NCBI GenBank assembly: GCA_963829085.1
Contig: CAWHHJ010000017.1
Location: forward strand, 248,001 to 312,000
DNA: 64,000 nucleotides
Reading direction: 5' to 3'
DNA from: PALSA-1004 sp963829085
GTDB taxonomy: Bacteria; Pseudomonadota; Gammaproteobacteria; Burkholderiales; SG8-41
Shown here: positions 8,171-16,779 of the stretch, in pieces
Layout of the letters: every line of letters begins with the position of its first letter
Position numbering within the stretch: the first letter of the stretch is position 1
Made by a program: the position numbers and the translations under genes
Notes under the pieces: generated by a model
What the model was told of the DNA's origin: nothing
Databases searched by the model: none
The model's input: only the letters and a program-made list of their open reading frames with translations

Positions 8171-9505
8171 TTGAATCACTTCCTCCTTCGCACCGCCTCG
8201 CTGGTCGCATTGATGGGGAGTGCTGCGTATGTAATTGGAATGGGCTTCGGCGCGACCGTCGGCTGGTCCGCGGGCGCTATCGGTGTTTTGGTGCTGCTCT
8301 TCCATCACGTAAGGCACATGCAGTTGCTCGCTGACTGGCTGCGGGAGCCGGACGCGGACAAGCTGCCGCTTGTCAGCGGAACGTGGGATTACATCTTTTC
8401 GCTGATCTATCGCTATGAACGGACTCGCGGCGCGGATTATCAACAGCTCGCCAAAGCGCTGGTCCGTTTTCGGCAGGCGGGCCGCGCGCTGCCTGACGGA
8501 GTAGTGATACTGAACGCGGACAACCGCATCGAATGGTGCAACGACACGGCGGAGATCCATTTTGACTTGAGCCTGGCGAAGGATGCCGGGCAGCCGGTCG
8601 CTAACCTTTTACGTCAGCGCGAATTTGTCGACTACATGGACAGCGGTGACTATTCGCATCCGCTGGTGCTGCGTCTGCAGCGGCGGGGCGGTGTGGTCCT
8701 TTCACTTCAGCTAATCCCATATGGTGATGCTCAGAAATTGCTGCTCTCAAGGGACATTACCCGCTTCGAGCGTCTGGAGAGCATGCGGCGCGATTTCGTA
8801 GCCAACGTGTCGCACGAGTTGCGCACCCCGCTCACTGTGTTATCGGGGTTTCTCGAGACGATCAGAGAGCTCAATCTCGACCCCCAGCGCTCGCGCGACT
8901 ATATGAGCCTGATGGCCGAGCAGAGCAAACGCATGCAGCATATCGTGGATGACTTGCTGGCCCTCTCCACGCTCGAATCGGCCCCCAGCCCGCCTCTTGA
9001 TGAACGTATTGCTATGATGCCGCTCCTTGAGCGGATACGCGCCGAAGCCAGCGCCTTGAGCGCTGGACATCACCGCATCGTGCTCGAAGCGGAGGGCGGC
9101 TTCGATGTACTTGGTGCTGAACGCGAGGTTGCCAGCGCATTCAGTAATCTTGTCAGCAACGCCATTCGTTACACGCCCGACGGCGGCGAGGTAAAGCTCA
9201 TTTGGCGTGCCTGCGCGGACGCTGCGGAATTCGCAGTAGAGGACACAGGAATCGGGATAGCGCCCGAACATATCTCGAGGCTCACCGAACGCTTCTATCG
9301 CGTGGACCGGGGCCGCTCGCGTGAAACCGGCGGCACCGGACTTGGGCTTGCGATCGTAAAGCACATCCTGACGCGGCATCAGGCCACACTTGATATTCGC
9401 AGCGAGCCTGGCAAGGGCAGTCACTTCGCTGCGCGCTTTCCCGCGAGGCGTATCGTGCGGGCGGCGGCTTCAGCGAGTAGCGCCTCGAAACAGATGAAAG
9501 GCTAA
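8171..9505 (+). CDS. phoR: Phosphate regulon sensor histidine kinase PhoR
   Basis: Membrane histidine kinase that phosphorylates PhoB under phosphate limitation. Two closely spaced hydrophobic helices occupy the first 45 residues. A PAS-like region follows (GVVILNADNRIEWCND). Next come a HisKA domain with the phosphoacceptor in FVANVSHELRTPLTVL, then the ATPase with N box FSNLVSNAIRYTPDGG and G boxes DTGIGI and GTGLGLAIV. The 444-residue call uses a TTG start without an evident ribosome-binding site, and ATG 8213 is a possible shorter start. It lies 64 bases after phoB. Confidence 0.94.
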   Translation: MNHFLLRTASLVALMGSAAYVIGMGFGATVGWSAGAIGVLVLLFHHVRHMQLLADWLREPDADKLPLVSGTWDYIFSLIYRYERTRGADYQQLAKALVRFRQAGRALPDGVVILNADNRIEWCNDTAEIHFDLSLAKDAGQPVANLLRQREFVDYMDSGDYSHPLVLRLQRRGGVVLSLQLIPYGDAQKLLLSRDITRFERLESMRRDFVANVSHELRTPLTVLSGFLETIRELNLDPQRSRDYMSLMAEQSKRMQHIVDDLLALSTLESAPSPPLDERIAMMPLLERIRAEASALSAGHHRIVLEAEGGFDVLGAEREVASAFSNLVSNAIRYTPDGGEVKLIWRACADAAEFAVEDTGIGIAPEHISRLTERFYRVDRGRSRETGGTGLGLAIVKHILTRHQATLDIRSEPGKGSHFAARFPARRIVRAAASASSASKQMKG

Positions 9506-9749
9506 GTGCATCGCGCTTGGCGTGCGCTTAATACCGGTTCACCTTTCGACGCCGGACGATACCCGGGAAAGAATGAAAGGAGCGCTTAGGAAACCCTGGC
9601 GGCGGCGTGCGGTGAGCAACTATCCGAAACCCGACAAGGTTTGTCATCATCGACCTATAACTTGTGAGGCAGCGTCCGACTTTCTGTGATATTCGTCTGG
9701 TACTGGGACTGTGCGGCCGCCTAAGACCGCTATGGAACAAGGAGGTGTG

Positions 9750-10304
9750 ATGATCGCCGACCTCATACGCAGTTGCAAAACTGAAGCCGCCGTTTACTTA
9801 TTACTCACCGACTACATAGAAACAATGCGCCGTCATCAGAATGGCTGTAGGTTGCGGCTGTTAGTGACCAGGCTGCCGATCGGCGGCCGGTCAGACGTCG
9901 CGCAACGTTTTCGCCACCTTATCTCTGCACTCCTCGAGCCGTCGAGCAAGATCGATCAGTCCGCACTTATTGTCATCATCGAAGCGCTCCGCGCATTTGG
10001 CGCCGCGGTCTGTCAACTGACGATGCTCGATGTAGAGAGCATCACGTTGCCTGAGCTCAGAGTACGCGCACGCTGCATAGTCGTTCAGCAATCCGGTCGA
10101 GAACGACACAGGTGTGAGCGCATTGCGCCCGGATTCTCGCGGGTTGGTCGGTGCAGAAGGAGGTTGCACTCGCGGATCCATTGTTTGTGGACCCTTCATG
10201 GCAAAGATGGCCTGCGTTTATCAGCGTTTGGCACGCCGGCATCGTGGCTGCTTTTTCTAATGAGACAGCGGCATAAATTCGAATGCGCATCTCATTCCCA
10301 TTAA
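9750..10304 (+). CDS. Hypothetical protein with a conserved-looking N-terminal half
   Basis: A 184-residue frame that starts after an unusually strong Shine-Dalgarno (AAGGAGGTG ending four bases from ATG 9750). The first 90 residues (MIADLIRSCKTEAAVYLLLT onward) look like a soluble helical domain: EAAVYLLLTDYIE, VAQRFRHLISALLE, IIEALRAFGAAV. I recall short Burkholderiales proteins of unknown function with this pattern. From about residue 95 the sequence becomes rich in Arg, Cys and His and resembles out-of-frame DNA, so the true protein may be nearer 100 residues and have lost its stop. A minus-strand frame at 9891-10199 is the competing reading. Confidence 0.45.
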   Translation: MIADLIRSCKTEAAVYLLLTDYIETMRRHQNGCRLRLLVTRLPIGGRSDVAQRFRHLISALLEPSSKIDQSALIVIIEALRAFGAAVCQLTMLDVESITLPELRVRARCIVVQQSGRERHRCERIAPGFSRVGRCRRRLHSRIHCLWTLHGKDGLRLSAFGTPASWLLFLMRQRHKFECASHSH

Positions 10305-10371
10305 CGAGACTATGCGGGTGTTCGCCTTGCCTTCGCGGTAGACTGTCTCAACCCAGAGACGCGATTTCCGC

Positions 10372-13287
10372 ATGGCGATCCGCACAGTCCCGCCCCGGTC
10401 ACAAGTTCCGCCGAATGCCCTCCGCATCCGGTTCGATGCATTCGAATTGGATGAAGCGAATGCGCTGTTGTTGCACGCCGGGGAGCCCATGAATCTCGCA
10501 CCGACTCCATTTGCAGTGCTTTGTGCGTTGGCGCGGCAACCGGCGAACCTGCTTACCAAAGAGGCGTTGCTGGACAGCGTATGGGGACATCGGTTTGTCA
10601 GCGAATCAGTATTGAAGACCGCGATCAGCGACTTGCGCTCTGCGCTAAAGGATGATCCGCGCAAGCCGCGCTTGATCGAGACCGTATCGCGGAAGGGGTA
10701 TCGCTTCATCGCAAAGCCCGCGCCAATCGCGCACATCACCGGGCCTGCGGCCGTGCCAGCATCTTCGCGCGACCCGGCCTTCATCGGCCGCGGCGAAGCG
10801 TTGTTATGCCTGCAGCAGGCATGGGATCTAGCGTGCAGCGGGAAACGCGCTATCGTCTGGGTCGCTGGAGAACCGGGTATTGGCAAGACGATGCTGATCG
10901 AGCAGTTCGCCGCGGCGCTTGGTGATGCCGCGGTCGCACGCGGTCAGTGCGTAGAGCATTATGGTAGCGGCGAACCCTACTTACCGGTACTCGAGGCAAT
11001 TGCGGAGCTTTGCCGCACCGACCCGACGCTGTCCGCGCTACTCCGCCAAGTGGCACCGACGTGGCTGCTGCAGATGCCCTGGCTGAGCACGGCTGAAGAG
11101 CGCGATGCGCTGCGCAGGGATCTTGCAGGCGTCGCGCCCGAACGCATGGCACGCGAAATGGGCGAGGCACTCGACCGCTACAGCGAACGCCGGCCCTTGT
11201 TGCTGGTGCTCGAAGACCTGCATTGGAGCGACACCGCCACCGTCCACCTGCTCGACTTCATTGCACGCAGGCGACGCAGCGCACGGCTGATGTGCCTCGG
11301 GAGTTTCCGTATTAGCGAAGTGGTTGCCGCCGAGCATCCGGTGAATTCACTGCGTCATGAACTCCGCGTGCATCGCTTGTCGCAGGAAATCATGCTCGAT
11401 CCGTTCTCGGAGGCCGATGTCGGCGAGTTCGTCAAGCAGCGGGCGCCTGCACTCGCTGAGAATGAGGTGTTCGTGCGCTCGCTGCACGAGCGCACTGACG
11501 GAGTGCCGCTGTTTCTCTCGGCGGTCATGGAAGAAGTCATGTCGCGCGAGTCCACTGAAAAGGACAGCGAATCAGTAGACGGCGCGATCGCGCTCCGCGC
11601 CGTACCCGAAAATCTTGCGGCCATCATTGACCACTACATCGCGAAGCTCGAGAGCATGCAGCGCCACGTGTTGTCGGCAGCGGCGACTTTCGGCATGGAG
11701 TTCTGCGTGACCACGATCGCCGAAATGATCGAGCAGGACGTTTCGAAGGTCGGCGAAATCTGCGACGGCCTCGCGCGCCAGCACCTATGGCTCGTACACC
11801 CACGCGATCGGGCGAGCGGCGACGTACCCGAACAGCCGTACACATTCAGGCATGCGCTTTTTCGGCAAGTGTTGTACGAGAGAACGCCGGCCTCCGTTCG
11901 TGTTGAGTCTCACCGCACGATCGGCCGCCTGCTCGAGCGCGAGCGGTCGCGCGGGACCATCGTCACGGCGGCCGAAATCGCTTCTCACTTCGAACGCGCG
12001 CGCGAGTTGGCGACCGCTTTGCGTTACTACCTCGAGGCCGCTGAATCCGCGCTTGCCAACCTGAGCCCGGCAGAATGCATGACGCTGAGCGAGAAAGGCT
12101 TGAGCCTGCTGCAGCATGTCGCTGACAGCGTCGAGCGAGCTTCCATGGAAATCTCATTGTCGACGCTCCAAGGTATCGCGGCAAGTCACGTCTTGGGGAT
12201 TACCGAAGACGCGCAGGCAGCGTTTCAGCGCGCGTACAAGCTGCTCGGGCAAGTGCCCCATCATGCGATGCGCCGCCGCCTCGTGCATGGTTTCGGTTTC
12301 GTGCTTTGGCTGCGCGCGCATTACGCAGAGGCGCTCGCTGTCGCCGATCAGGCAGAAGCACTCTCGACCGACCTGAACGACCCGGTGCTGCTGATTGTGG
12401 CATGCGTTACGCACGGCGAAGTCGACCAACTGCAGGGCCGGTCAAGCTCGGCACGCAGGTGGATCGAGCGCGGGCTTGCGCTGATCGACACCGTAGATTC
12501 GCCGGCCGGCGAAACTTTCGTCGCCGATCCAAAAGTTACGCTGCTCGGTCTGCTCGCACTGCAGTTGCTTCCGCTCGGATTAATCAAGCAGGCGCGCGCC
12601 AGACTGGAAGAAGCTCATGCAAGGGCGCAAAAGCTTGCACAGCCCATGACCCGCCTGGTCGCGCTTTGGATCGACGCATTGTTCGAAATACGGCTGGACC
12701 ATCCCGAAAACGTCCGTGCGCTTGCAGCAAAGATGCAAGCCCTGGTCGACGAATTCTCGCTTGGGCAAGGCAGGACCGCCTGCCGCTGGTTTGCCGGCTG
12801 GGCCGAGGCGCGGCTCGGCGATCCGCTCGAAGGTTATCGCCAGATCCGCGAAGCGCACGATGAAAACGCTCAATTAGGCATGCGCGCCGGCGAAAGCGAG
12901 ACGCTCGGATATGCGGTCGAAGCGCTCGTGCTCGCGAAAAACTGGCACGCGGCGGCAATGGAGCTCGAGCAGGCGCTGGCGATTGCGGACGCGCGTGCCG
13001 AAGGCGTTTATCTACCGCAGTTGTTCCTGCTCCAAGCGTCAATGGCACGCGCGCAGGGTAATGCTGCCGACAGCGAGCGCTCGATCCGACGCGCTCTCGA
13101 CGAAGCGCGCGCACAAGAAGCGCCGTGGCATGAACTGGTGGCTCTGACTGAACTATGCATCAACAAGCACGCGACCGCTGAAGAACGCCGCACCTTGAGC
13201 AAACTGATCGCGCAGTTGCCCGAAGCAGCAGAGACTGCTGCGCTCAAAAAAGCGCGCGCCTGTCTGCAAGCCGGGAAACATGCTTAG
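10372..13287 (+). CDS. Large regulator: OmpR-type winged helix plus AAA ATPase plus helical repeat region
   Basis: A 971-residue protein. Residues 17-112 form an OmpR/PhoB-type DNA-binding winged helix (LTKEALLDSVWGHRFVSES, LIETVSRKGYRF) with no receiver domain. Residues 135-400 form an AAA/NACHT-like ATPase with Walker A GEPGIGKT at 166-173 and Walker B LLLVLEDLHWSD near 277-288. The remaining 500 residues are helical and TPR-like, as in MalT/LuxR-type STAND regulators. Such proteins are thought to be switched by an unknown ligand. No sensor domain or signal peptide is present. Its targets are not evident. It starts 67 bases after the preceding small gene. Confidence 0.8.
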   Translation: MAIRTVPPRSQVPPNALRIRFDAFELDEANALLLHAGEPMNLAPTPFAVLCALARQPANLLTKEALLDSVWGHRFVSESVLKTAISDLRSALKDDPRKPRLIETVSRKGYRFIAKPAPIAHITGPAAVPASSRDPAFIGRGEALLCLQQAWDLACSGKRAIVWVAGEPGIGKTMLIEQFAAALGDAAVARGQCVEHYGSGEPYLPVLEAIAELCRTDPTLSALLRQVAPTWLLQMPWLSTAEERDALRRDLAGVAPERMAREMGEALDRYSERRPLLLVLEDLHWSDTATVHLLDFIARRRRSARLMCLGSFRISEVVAAEHPVNSLRHELRVHRLSQEIMLDPFSEADVGEFVKQRAPALAENEVFVRSLHERTDGVPLFLSAVMEEVMSRESTEKDSESVDGAIALRAVPENLAAIIDHYIAKLESMQRHVLSAAATFGMEFCVTTIAEMIEQDVSKVGEICDGLARQHLWLVHPRDRASGDVPEQPYTFRHALFRQVLYERTPASVRVESHRTIGRLLERERSRGTIVTAAEIASHFERARELATALRYYLEAAESALANLSPAECMTLSEKGLSLLQHVADSVERASMEISLSTLQGIAASHVLGITEDAQAAFQRAYKLLGQVPHHAMRRRLVHGFGFVLWLRAHYAEALAVADQAEALSTDLNDPVLLIVACVTHGEVDQLQGRSSSARRWIERGLALIDTVDSPAGETFVADPKVTLLGLLALQLLPLGLIKQARARLEEAHARAQKLAQPMTRLVALWIDALFEIRLDHPENVRALAAKMQALVDEFSLGQGRTACRWFAGWAEARLGDPLEGYRQIREAHDENAQLGMRAGESETLGYAVEALVLAKNWHAAAMELEQALAIADARAEGVYLPQLFLLQASMARAQGNAADSERSIRRALDEARAQEAPWHELVALTELCINKHATAEERRTLSKLIAQLPEAAETAALKKARACLQAGKHA

Positions 13288-13999
13288 CTGACCCAGGCGT
13301 CGCGGCGGTTTCTCGCTGCACTTCCAGTTCCTGCACGCGCTGCTCCCACAGTTCGCGCGTGAGGGTCAGCGCGACCGGACCGATGACGAGGCCGATCAGG
13401 CCGAACGCTTCGAATCCGCGCAGACAAGCCATCAGCACCCACACGAAAGGCAGCCGGGTGCCATCGCGCGCGACAGCCGGGCGCACCACCTTGTCGCCTG
13501 CAAACAAGATAACCGTCCCGACCCCGAGCACCAGCGCCGCAGAACTACCGGCGCCGCTCACGGACAACTGCAGCGCAAGGGCAACGACCGCCAGATAACC
13601 GAGAAACGGTACGAGCGCAAGCGCGCCGGTGATCGCAGCCCACACGCCGGCGTGCTGGACAGCAGCGGTGGAATAAGCGATCCACGCCGCCGCGCCGTCG
13701 AACAGACCTACGACGAGCATGCTGTCCACTGACGCGCGCAATGCGCACGTTGCCAGCTGAAGATACGCTCCTGCACGCTCGCCGAGACGCTCGCGGAGCA
13801 CGCACCTTAATTCATGTGCAATCGACTCGCCGTGATCGTATAGAAAAAACAGCGTGAGGATTGCGAATGCAATGATGAAACCGTGCCGGCCCATGAACTG
13901 CCCGAGCGATTGTGCCCAGTTGAGCAACTGCGCGGGCTGCATGCGTTCTACGCCCGCGGCAAACGCCGGGCTGCGACAACTCGAACTGCCAACGCTCAC
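13244..13999 (-). CDS. AI-2E family transporter, C-terminal part of a frameshifted gene
   Basis: Carries the second half of an AI-2E/PerM-type membrane protein: helices around FIIAFAILTLFFLYDHGES and ALALVPFLGYLAVVALAL, and the late family segment AFGLIGLVIGPVALTL. The GTG start given here is only where this frame opens. The family-like sequence in it begins at SPAFAAG (near 13968), after a run of CCC at 13968-13970 that seems one base too long. The piece just upstream (PLAGHWLSERWQFELSQP) lies in another frame. The gene ends inside the convergent regulator gene, a 44-base overlap. Function of the family ranges from signal export to sodium/proton antiport; none can be chosen here. Confidence 0.75.
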   Translation of the reverse strand: MSVGSSSCRSPAFAAGVERMQPAQLLNWAQSLGQFMGRHGFIIAFAILTLFFLYDHGESIAHELRCVLRERLGERAGAYLQLATCALRASVDSMLVVGLFDGAAAWIAYSTAAVQHAGVWAAITGALALVPFLGYLAVVALALQLSVSGAGSSAALVLGVGTVILFAGDKVVRPAVARDGTRLPFVWVLMACLRGFEAFGLIGLVIGPVALTLTRELWEQRVQELEVQRETAATPGSAKHVSRLADRRALF

Positions 14000-14355
14000 T
14001 CAACCAATGACCCGCGAGCGGCAACTCTTGTTAGCCACTGAGGCGCCGCACTGCCGTTTTGATCGGCAGCCGCGATATCCCGCAACAACGCGTTCGCTTC
14101 AACGAGCAGCGCACCTGCCGCAAACATCATCGGCGCGAGAACGAAAACCGTGATGAGTACGGTAAACAGCAGCGGCGCCGCGGTGCAGCCGAGGCGTGCC
14201 CGAGCCGGCGCTGCAAAACGGCTGTATAGCGGCCAGCTCGCGACGGCGGTTACGCACGCAATCACGAGCGACGGCAGAAAAACGCGCAGCACGAGAATCG
14301 ACAACGCGACGATTAGCGCGCCGTAGAACCACGCTGTAGAAATTTTGATATTCAT
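13996..14355 (-). CDS. AI-2E family transporter, N-terminal part of a frameshifted gene
   Basis: First part of the same membrane protein: two or three helices (AWFYGALIVALSILVLRVF, LVIACVTAVASWPLY, LLFTVLITVFVLAPMM), typical of AI-2E family N-termini. The frame leaves the family pattern after APQWLTR and stops at 13996. Removing one T from the TT at 14023-14024 (minus strand) restores RVPLAGHWLSERW. A second shift at 13968-13970 is then needed to reach the C-terminal part. The start at 14355 (MNIKIS) fits the family; a longer frame to 14436 adds an Arg-rich leader without support. The gene diverges from the dehydrogenase at 14636. Confidence 0.7.
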   Translation of the reverse strand: MNIKISTAWFYGALIVALSILVLRVFLPSLVIACVTAVASWPLYSRFAAPARARLGCTAAPLLFTVLITVFVLAPMMFAAGALLVEANALLRDIAAADQNGSAAPQWLTRVAARGSLVE

Positions 14356-14445
14356 CGTCGCATCCTCAAAACCAGCTGCCATACGGCGCGCGAACGGGAA
14401 GCGTCGCTGCCGCCGGGTCACAGCCATCCTAAGCAAGCGTGCCTT

Positions 14446-14582
14446 GCGAGTCGTCAGAAAATGGTCGCCGTTCGGTCATTTGCCGCCATGCCATGGATTT
14501 GCGCCTATTTGTCCGCTGCCGCCCGACGCTGTTCGCACAATCGCAATCGCGACCAAATCCGGACGTTTCGCTGACGACTCGC
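14446..14582. repeat. 12-bp perfect inverted repeat in the AI-2E/hydroxyacyl-CoA dehydrogenase divergent region
   Basis: GCGAGTCGTCAG at 14446-14457 is the exact reverse complement of CTGACGACTCGC at 14571-14582, 113 bases apart, between two divergent genes. The right arm is the end of the 18-bp motif that recurs before the RND operon. The arrangement would suit one regulator binding on both sides of a divergent promoter region. Confidence 0.5.
14562..14579 (+). promoter_or_regulatory. Shared promoter motif, copy 1 (before the 3-hydroxyacyl-CoA dehydrogenase gene)
   Basis: GACGTTTCGCTGACGACT ends 56 bases before the ATG at 14636. It differs at one position from the copy at 18990-19007, which ends 57 bases before an ATG of the RND operon. 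CTGACG inside it could serve as a -35 element. Either a common operator or a shared promoter core is possible. Confidence 0.5.
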
Positions 14583-14635
14583 CGCCTGCGCGGGGCTAAT
14601 GTGTGCCCATGCAGATTTCAACGAAGGAGCACCAG

Positions 14636-15499
14636 ATGACAGTTCCTCAGACAGTCGGCGTTATTGGCGCCGGAATCATGGGCGCCGGCATTGCGCAAAC
14701 GTGCGTGACTGCCGGTATTCCGGTTGCGCTGATCGACATCGATGATAAGCGCGTCACAGGCGCTCGTCAGAGTGTGGCCGGCGCTTTGGACAAGCTGGTT
14801 CACAAGGCCAAACTTTCCGCTCCTGAACGCGATGCCGCGATCGCGCGTCTGCGCGGCACAACAGCGTACGCAGAACTGCGCGGCTGCGAATTCATCATCG
14901 AAGCAGCAACGGAAAGCGAAGCGCTTAAAGTCCAACTGCTGAGGAAGATCGACGAAGTCATCGATGCACGCACCGTCGTCGCCACGAATACTTCCTCGAT
15001 TTCGATCGCCAAGCTCGCCGCGGTCATGAAGCGTCCGGCAGCCTTCGTCGGCCTGCACTTCTTCAATCCGGTTCCGGTCATGGGGCTGGTCGAAGTGGTT
15101 ACCTGCCGGCATACGGCCTCGGCGACCGTGGATGCAGCGGTCGAACTTGCGAAGCGCCTCGGCAAAACGCCGGTCCTCGTAAACGATTCTCCGGGTTTCG
15201 TCGTGAACCGGCTCTTGTGCCCGATGCTAAACGAAGCGGTATTCGCATACAGCGAATCAGTCGCAAGCGCCCGCGACATCGATGAAGCAATGAAACTCGG
15301 CTGCAATCATCCGATCGGTCCCCTGGCGCTATGCGATCTCATCGGACTCGATGTCGTGCTCGCCATCATGGAAGTTCTGCATCGCGATTTCGACGACGCG
15401 AAATACCGGCCGGCGCCACTGCTGAAAGAAATGGTAGCGGCGGGCCATCTCGGCCGTAAAACCGGACGCGGCTTTTTTGAATACGGCGCTCGCAATTAA
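14636..15499 (+). CDS. 3-hydroxyacyl-CoA (3-hydroxybutyryl-CoA) dehydrogenase
   Basis: Oxidises 3-hydroxyacyl-CoA to 3-ketoacyl-CoA with NAD(P), or runs in reverse. The 287-residue protein starts with a Rossmann fold (GVIGAGIMGAGIAQ, GxGxxG at 11-16). It has the catalytic-region motif GLHFFNPVPVMGLVEVV, then NDSPGFVVNRLLCPMLNEA that opens the helical C-terminal domain, and DLIGLDVVLAIM. The ATG at 14636 has AAGGAG nine bases upstream. It is followed after 38 bases by the DUF3141 PHA-synthase-like gene, which suggests a role in short 3-hydroxyacyl-CoA metabolism. Hbd, PaaH and FadB2 are equally good names. Confidence 0.92.
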   Translation: MTVPQTVGVIGAGIMGAGIAQTCVTAGIPVALIDIDDKRVTGARQSVAGALDKLVHKAKLSAPERDAAIARLRGTTAYAELRGCEFIIEAATESEALKVQLLRKIDEVIDARTVVATNTSSISIAKLAAVMKRPAAFVGLHFFNPVPVMGLVEVVTCRHTASATVDAAVELAKRLGKTPVLVNDSPGFVVNRLLCPMLNEAVFAYSESVASARDIDEAMKLGCNHPIGPLALCDLIGLDVVLAIMEVLHRDFDDAKYRPAPLLKEMVAAGHLGRKTGRGFFEYGARN

Positions 15500-15537
15500 T
15501 GCTTGCAAGCCACTTATTGCCAATAAAGGAAAAACGT

Positions 15538-16779
15538 ATGAGCAATCCACTGCATCAAGTCCCGCAGGTCTGCGACGTTTCAACGAAGGTCGCGGAAGTG
15601 TTGAAAAGCCGCATTGAGGGCGCGGTGGAGCGCTACAGCGAGCGCGCGAAGAAAGCCACTTCCGGCCAGCTCGCGAATCCGACAGCGACGCCGCTTGCGG
15701 CGTCAGATGCATGGACGCAGGCCGTCGAATATGTCGTCGATTGCGCTCAGCGCTCTGTTCTCTTCTGCGACATGCTGCGCGAACGCGGCAATAACTTCGT
15801 CGAGCACGAGCGGCAGGGATTGCCACCCGTGCTGCACTTCGATCACGAGATGATCATGGACGGCCGCACGTTTGCGCGTCCCGTCAATTACGCGCTGCTG
15901 CGCATCGTTCCTCCGCACGGCGTCACGGTCGACGCCGCGCGACGCCCGTATGTAATCATCGACCCGCGCGGCGGGCACGGTCCCGGCATTGGCGGATTCA
16001 AGGACGACTCCCAAGTGGGTGTCGCGCTGCGCGAAGGCCATCCCGTTTACTTCGTGACTTTTTTTCGCGAACCCGAGCCCGGACAAACGTTGATCGACGT
16101 CTGCGAGGCGGAACGCCAGTTTGTAAAGAAAGTGCGCGAGCTCCATCCGCACGCCGCAAAGCCGGCGGTTGTCGGCAACTGTCAGGCAGGTTGGGCCGCC
16201 ATGATGCTGGCGGCGGCCAACCCCGACGACACCGGCCCCATCGTGATCGTCGGCGCGCCAATGTCGTATTGGGGCGGCGCGTGGCGCGAAGGCGAAGGTG
16301 ACAATCCGATGCGCTACGCCGGCGGTTTGCTTGGAGGCGCGTGGCTCGCATCGCTCGCGTCCGATCTTGGCGCCGGCAGATTCGATGGCGCGTGGCTCGT
16401 GCAAAATTTCGAGAACCTGAATCCCGCCAACACGTTCTGGAACAAGTACCTACAACGCGTTCGCGAACATCGACACCGAGAAGGCGCGCTTTCTCGAATT
16501 CGAACGCTGGTGGGGCGGCTATTTCCTGCTGAATCGCGAAGAGATCGAGTGGATCACCCAGAATCTTTTCGTCGGCAACAAGCTATGGTCAGGTGCCGTC
16601 AAAGCGGGGACCGGCAGCGCGCTCGACTTGCGGAAAATAAAGGTGCCGATCGTTTTGTTCGCTTCGCTCGGCGACAACATCACCCCGCCGCAGCAGGCGT
16701 TCAACTGGGTAGCGGACGTTTACGGCAGCACAGAGGAAATCAAATTAAGTGGCCAGACGATCGTCGGCCTCATGCATGA
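15538..16779 (+). CDS. DUF3141 protein (PHA synthase-like alpha/beta hydrolase), N-terminal part of a frameshifted gene
   Basis: First 300 residues of a DUF3141 family protein, related to poly(3-hydroxyalkanoate) synthases. The nucleophile elbow is VVGNCQAGWAAMM, with a cysteine in the GxCxG box as in PHA synthases. Family sequence continues to NPANTFWNKY, after which an extra C at 16449-16450 throws the frame off and the rest (LQRVREHRHREG onward) is meaningless. Dropping that base gives YYNAFANIDTEKARFLEF and joins the second part. The start follows AAAGGA at 15525-15530. Intact, the protein would be about 771 residues. Confidence 0.8.
   Translation: MSNPLHQVPQVCDVSTKVAEVLKSRIEGAVERYSERAKKATSGQLANPTATPLAASDAWTQAVEYVVDCAQRSVLFCDMLRERGNNFVEHERQGLPPVLHFDHEMIMDGRTFARPVNYALLRIVPPHGVTVDAARRPYVIIDPRGGHGPGIGGFKDDSQVGVALREGHPVYFVTFFREPEPGQTLIDVCEAERQFVKKVRELHPHAAKPAVVGNCQAGWAAMMLAAANPDDTGPIVIVGAPMSYWGGAWREGEGDNPMRYAGGLLGGAWLASLASDLGAGRFDGAWLVQNFENLNPANTFWNKYLQRVREHRHREGALSRIRTLVGRLFPAESRRDRVDHPESFRRQQAMVRCRQSGDRQRARLAENKGADRFVRFARRQHHPAAAGVQLGSGRLRQHRGNQIKWPDDRRPHA

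Noticed and set aside
8840..9424. 194-residue minus frame opposite phoR
   Set aside because: Shadow of the PhoR kinase domain; no support for translation.
9891..10199. Minus-strand 102-residue frame opposite the gene at 9750
   Set aside because: No ribosome-binding site; the plus frame has an ideal one and a more protein-like first half.
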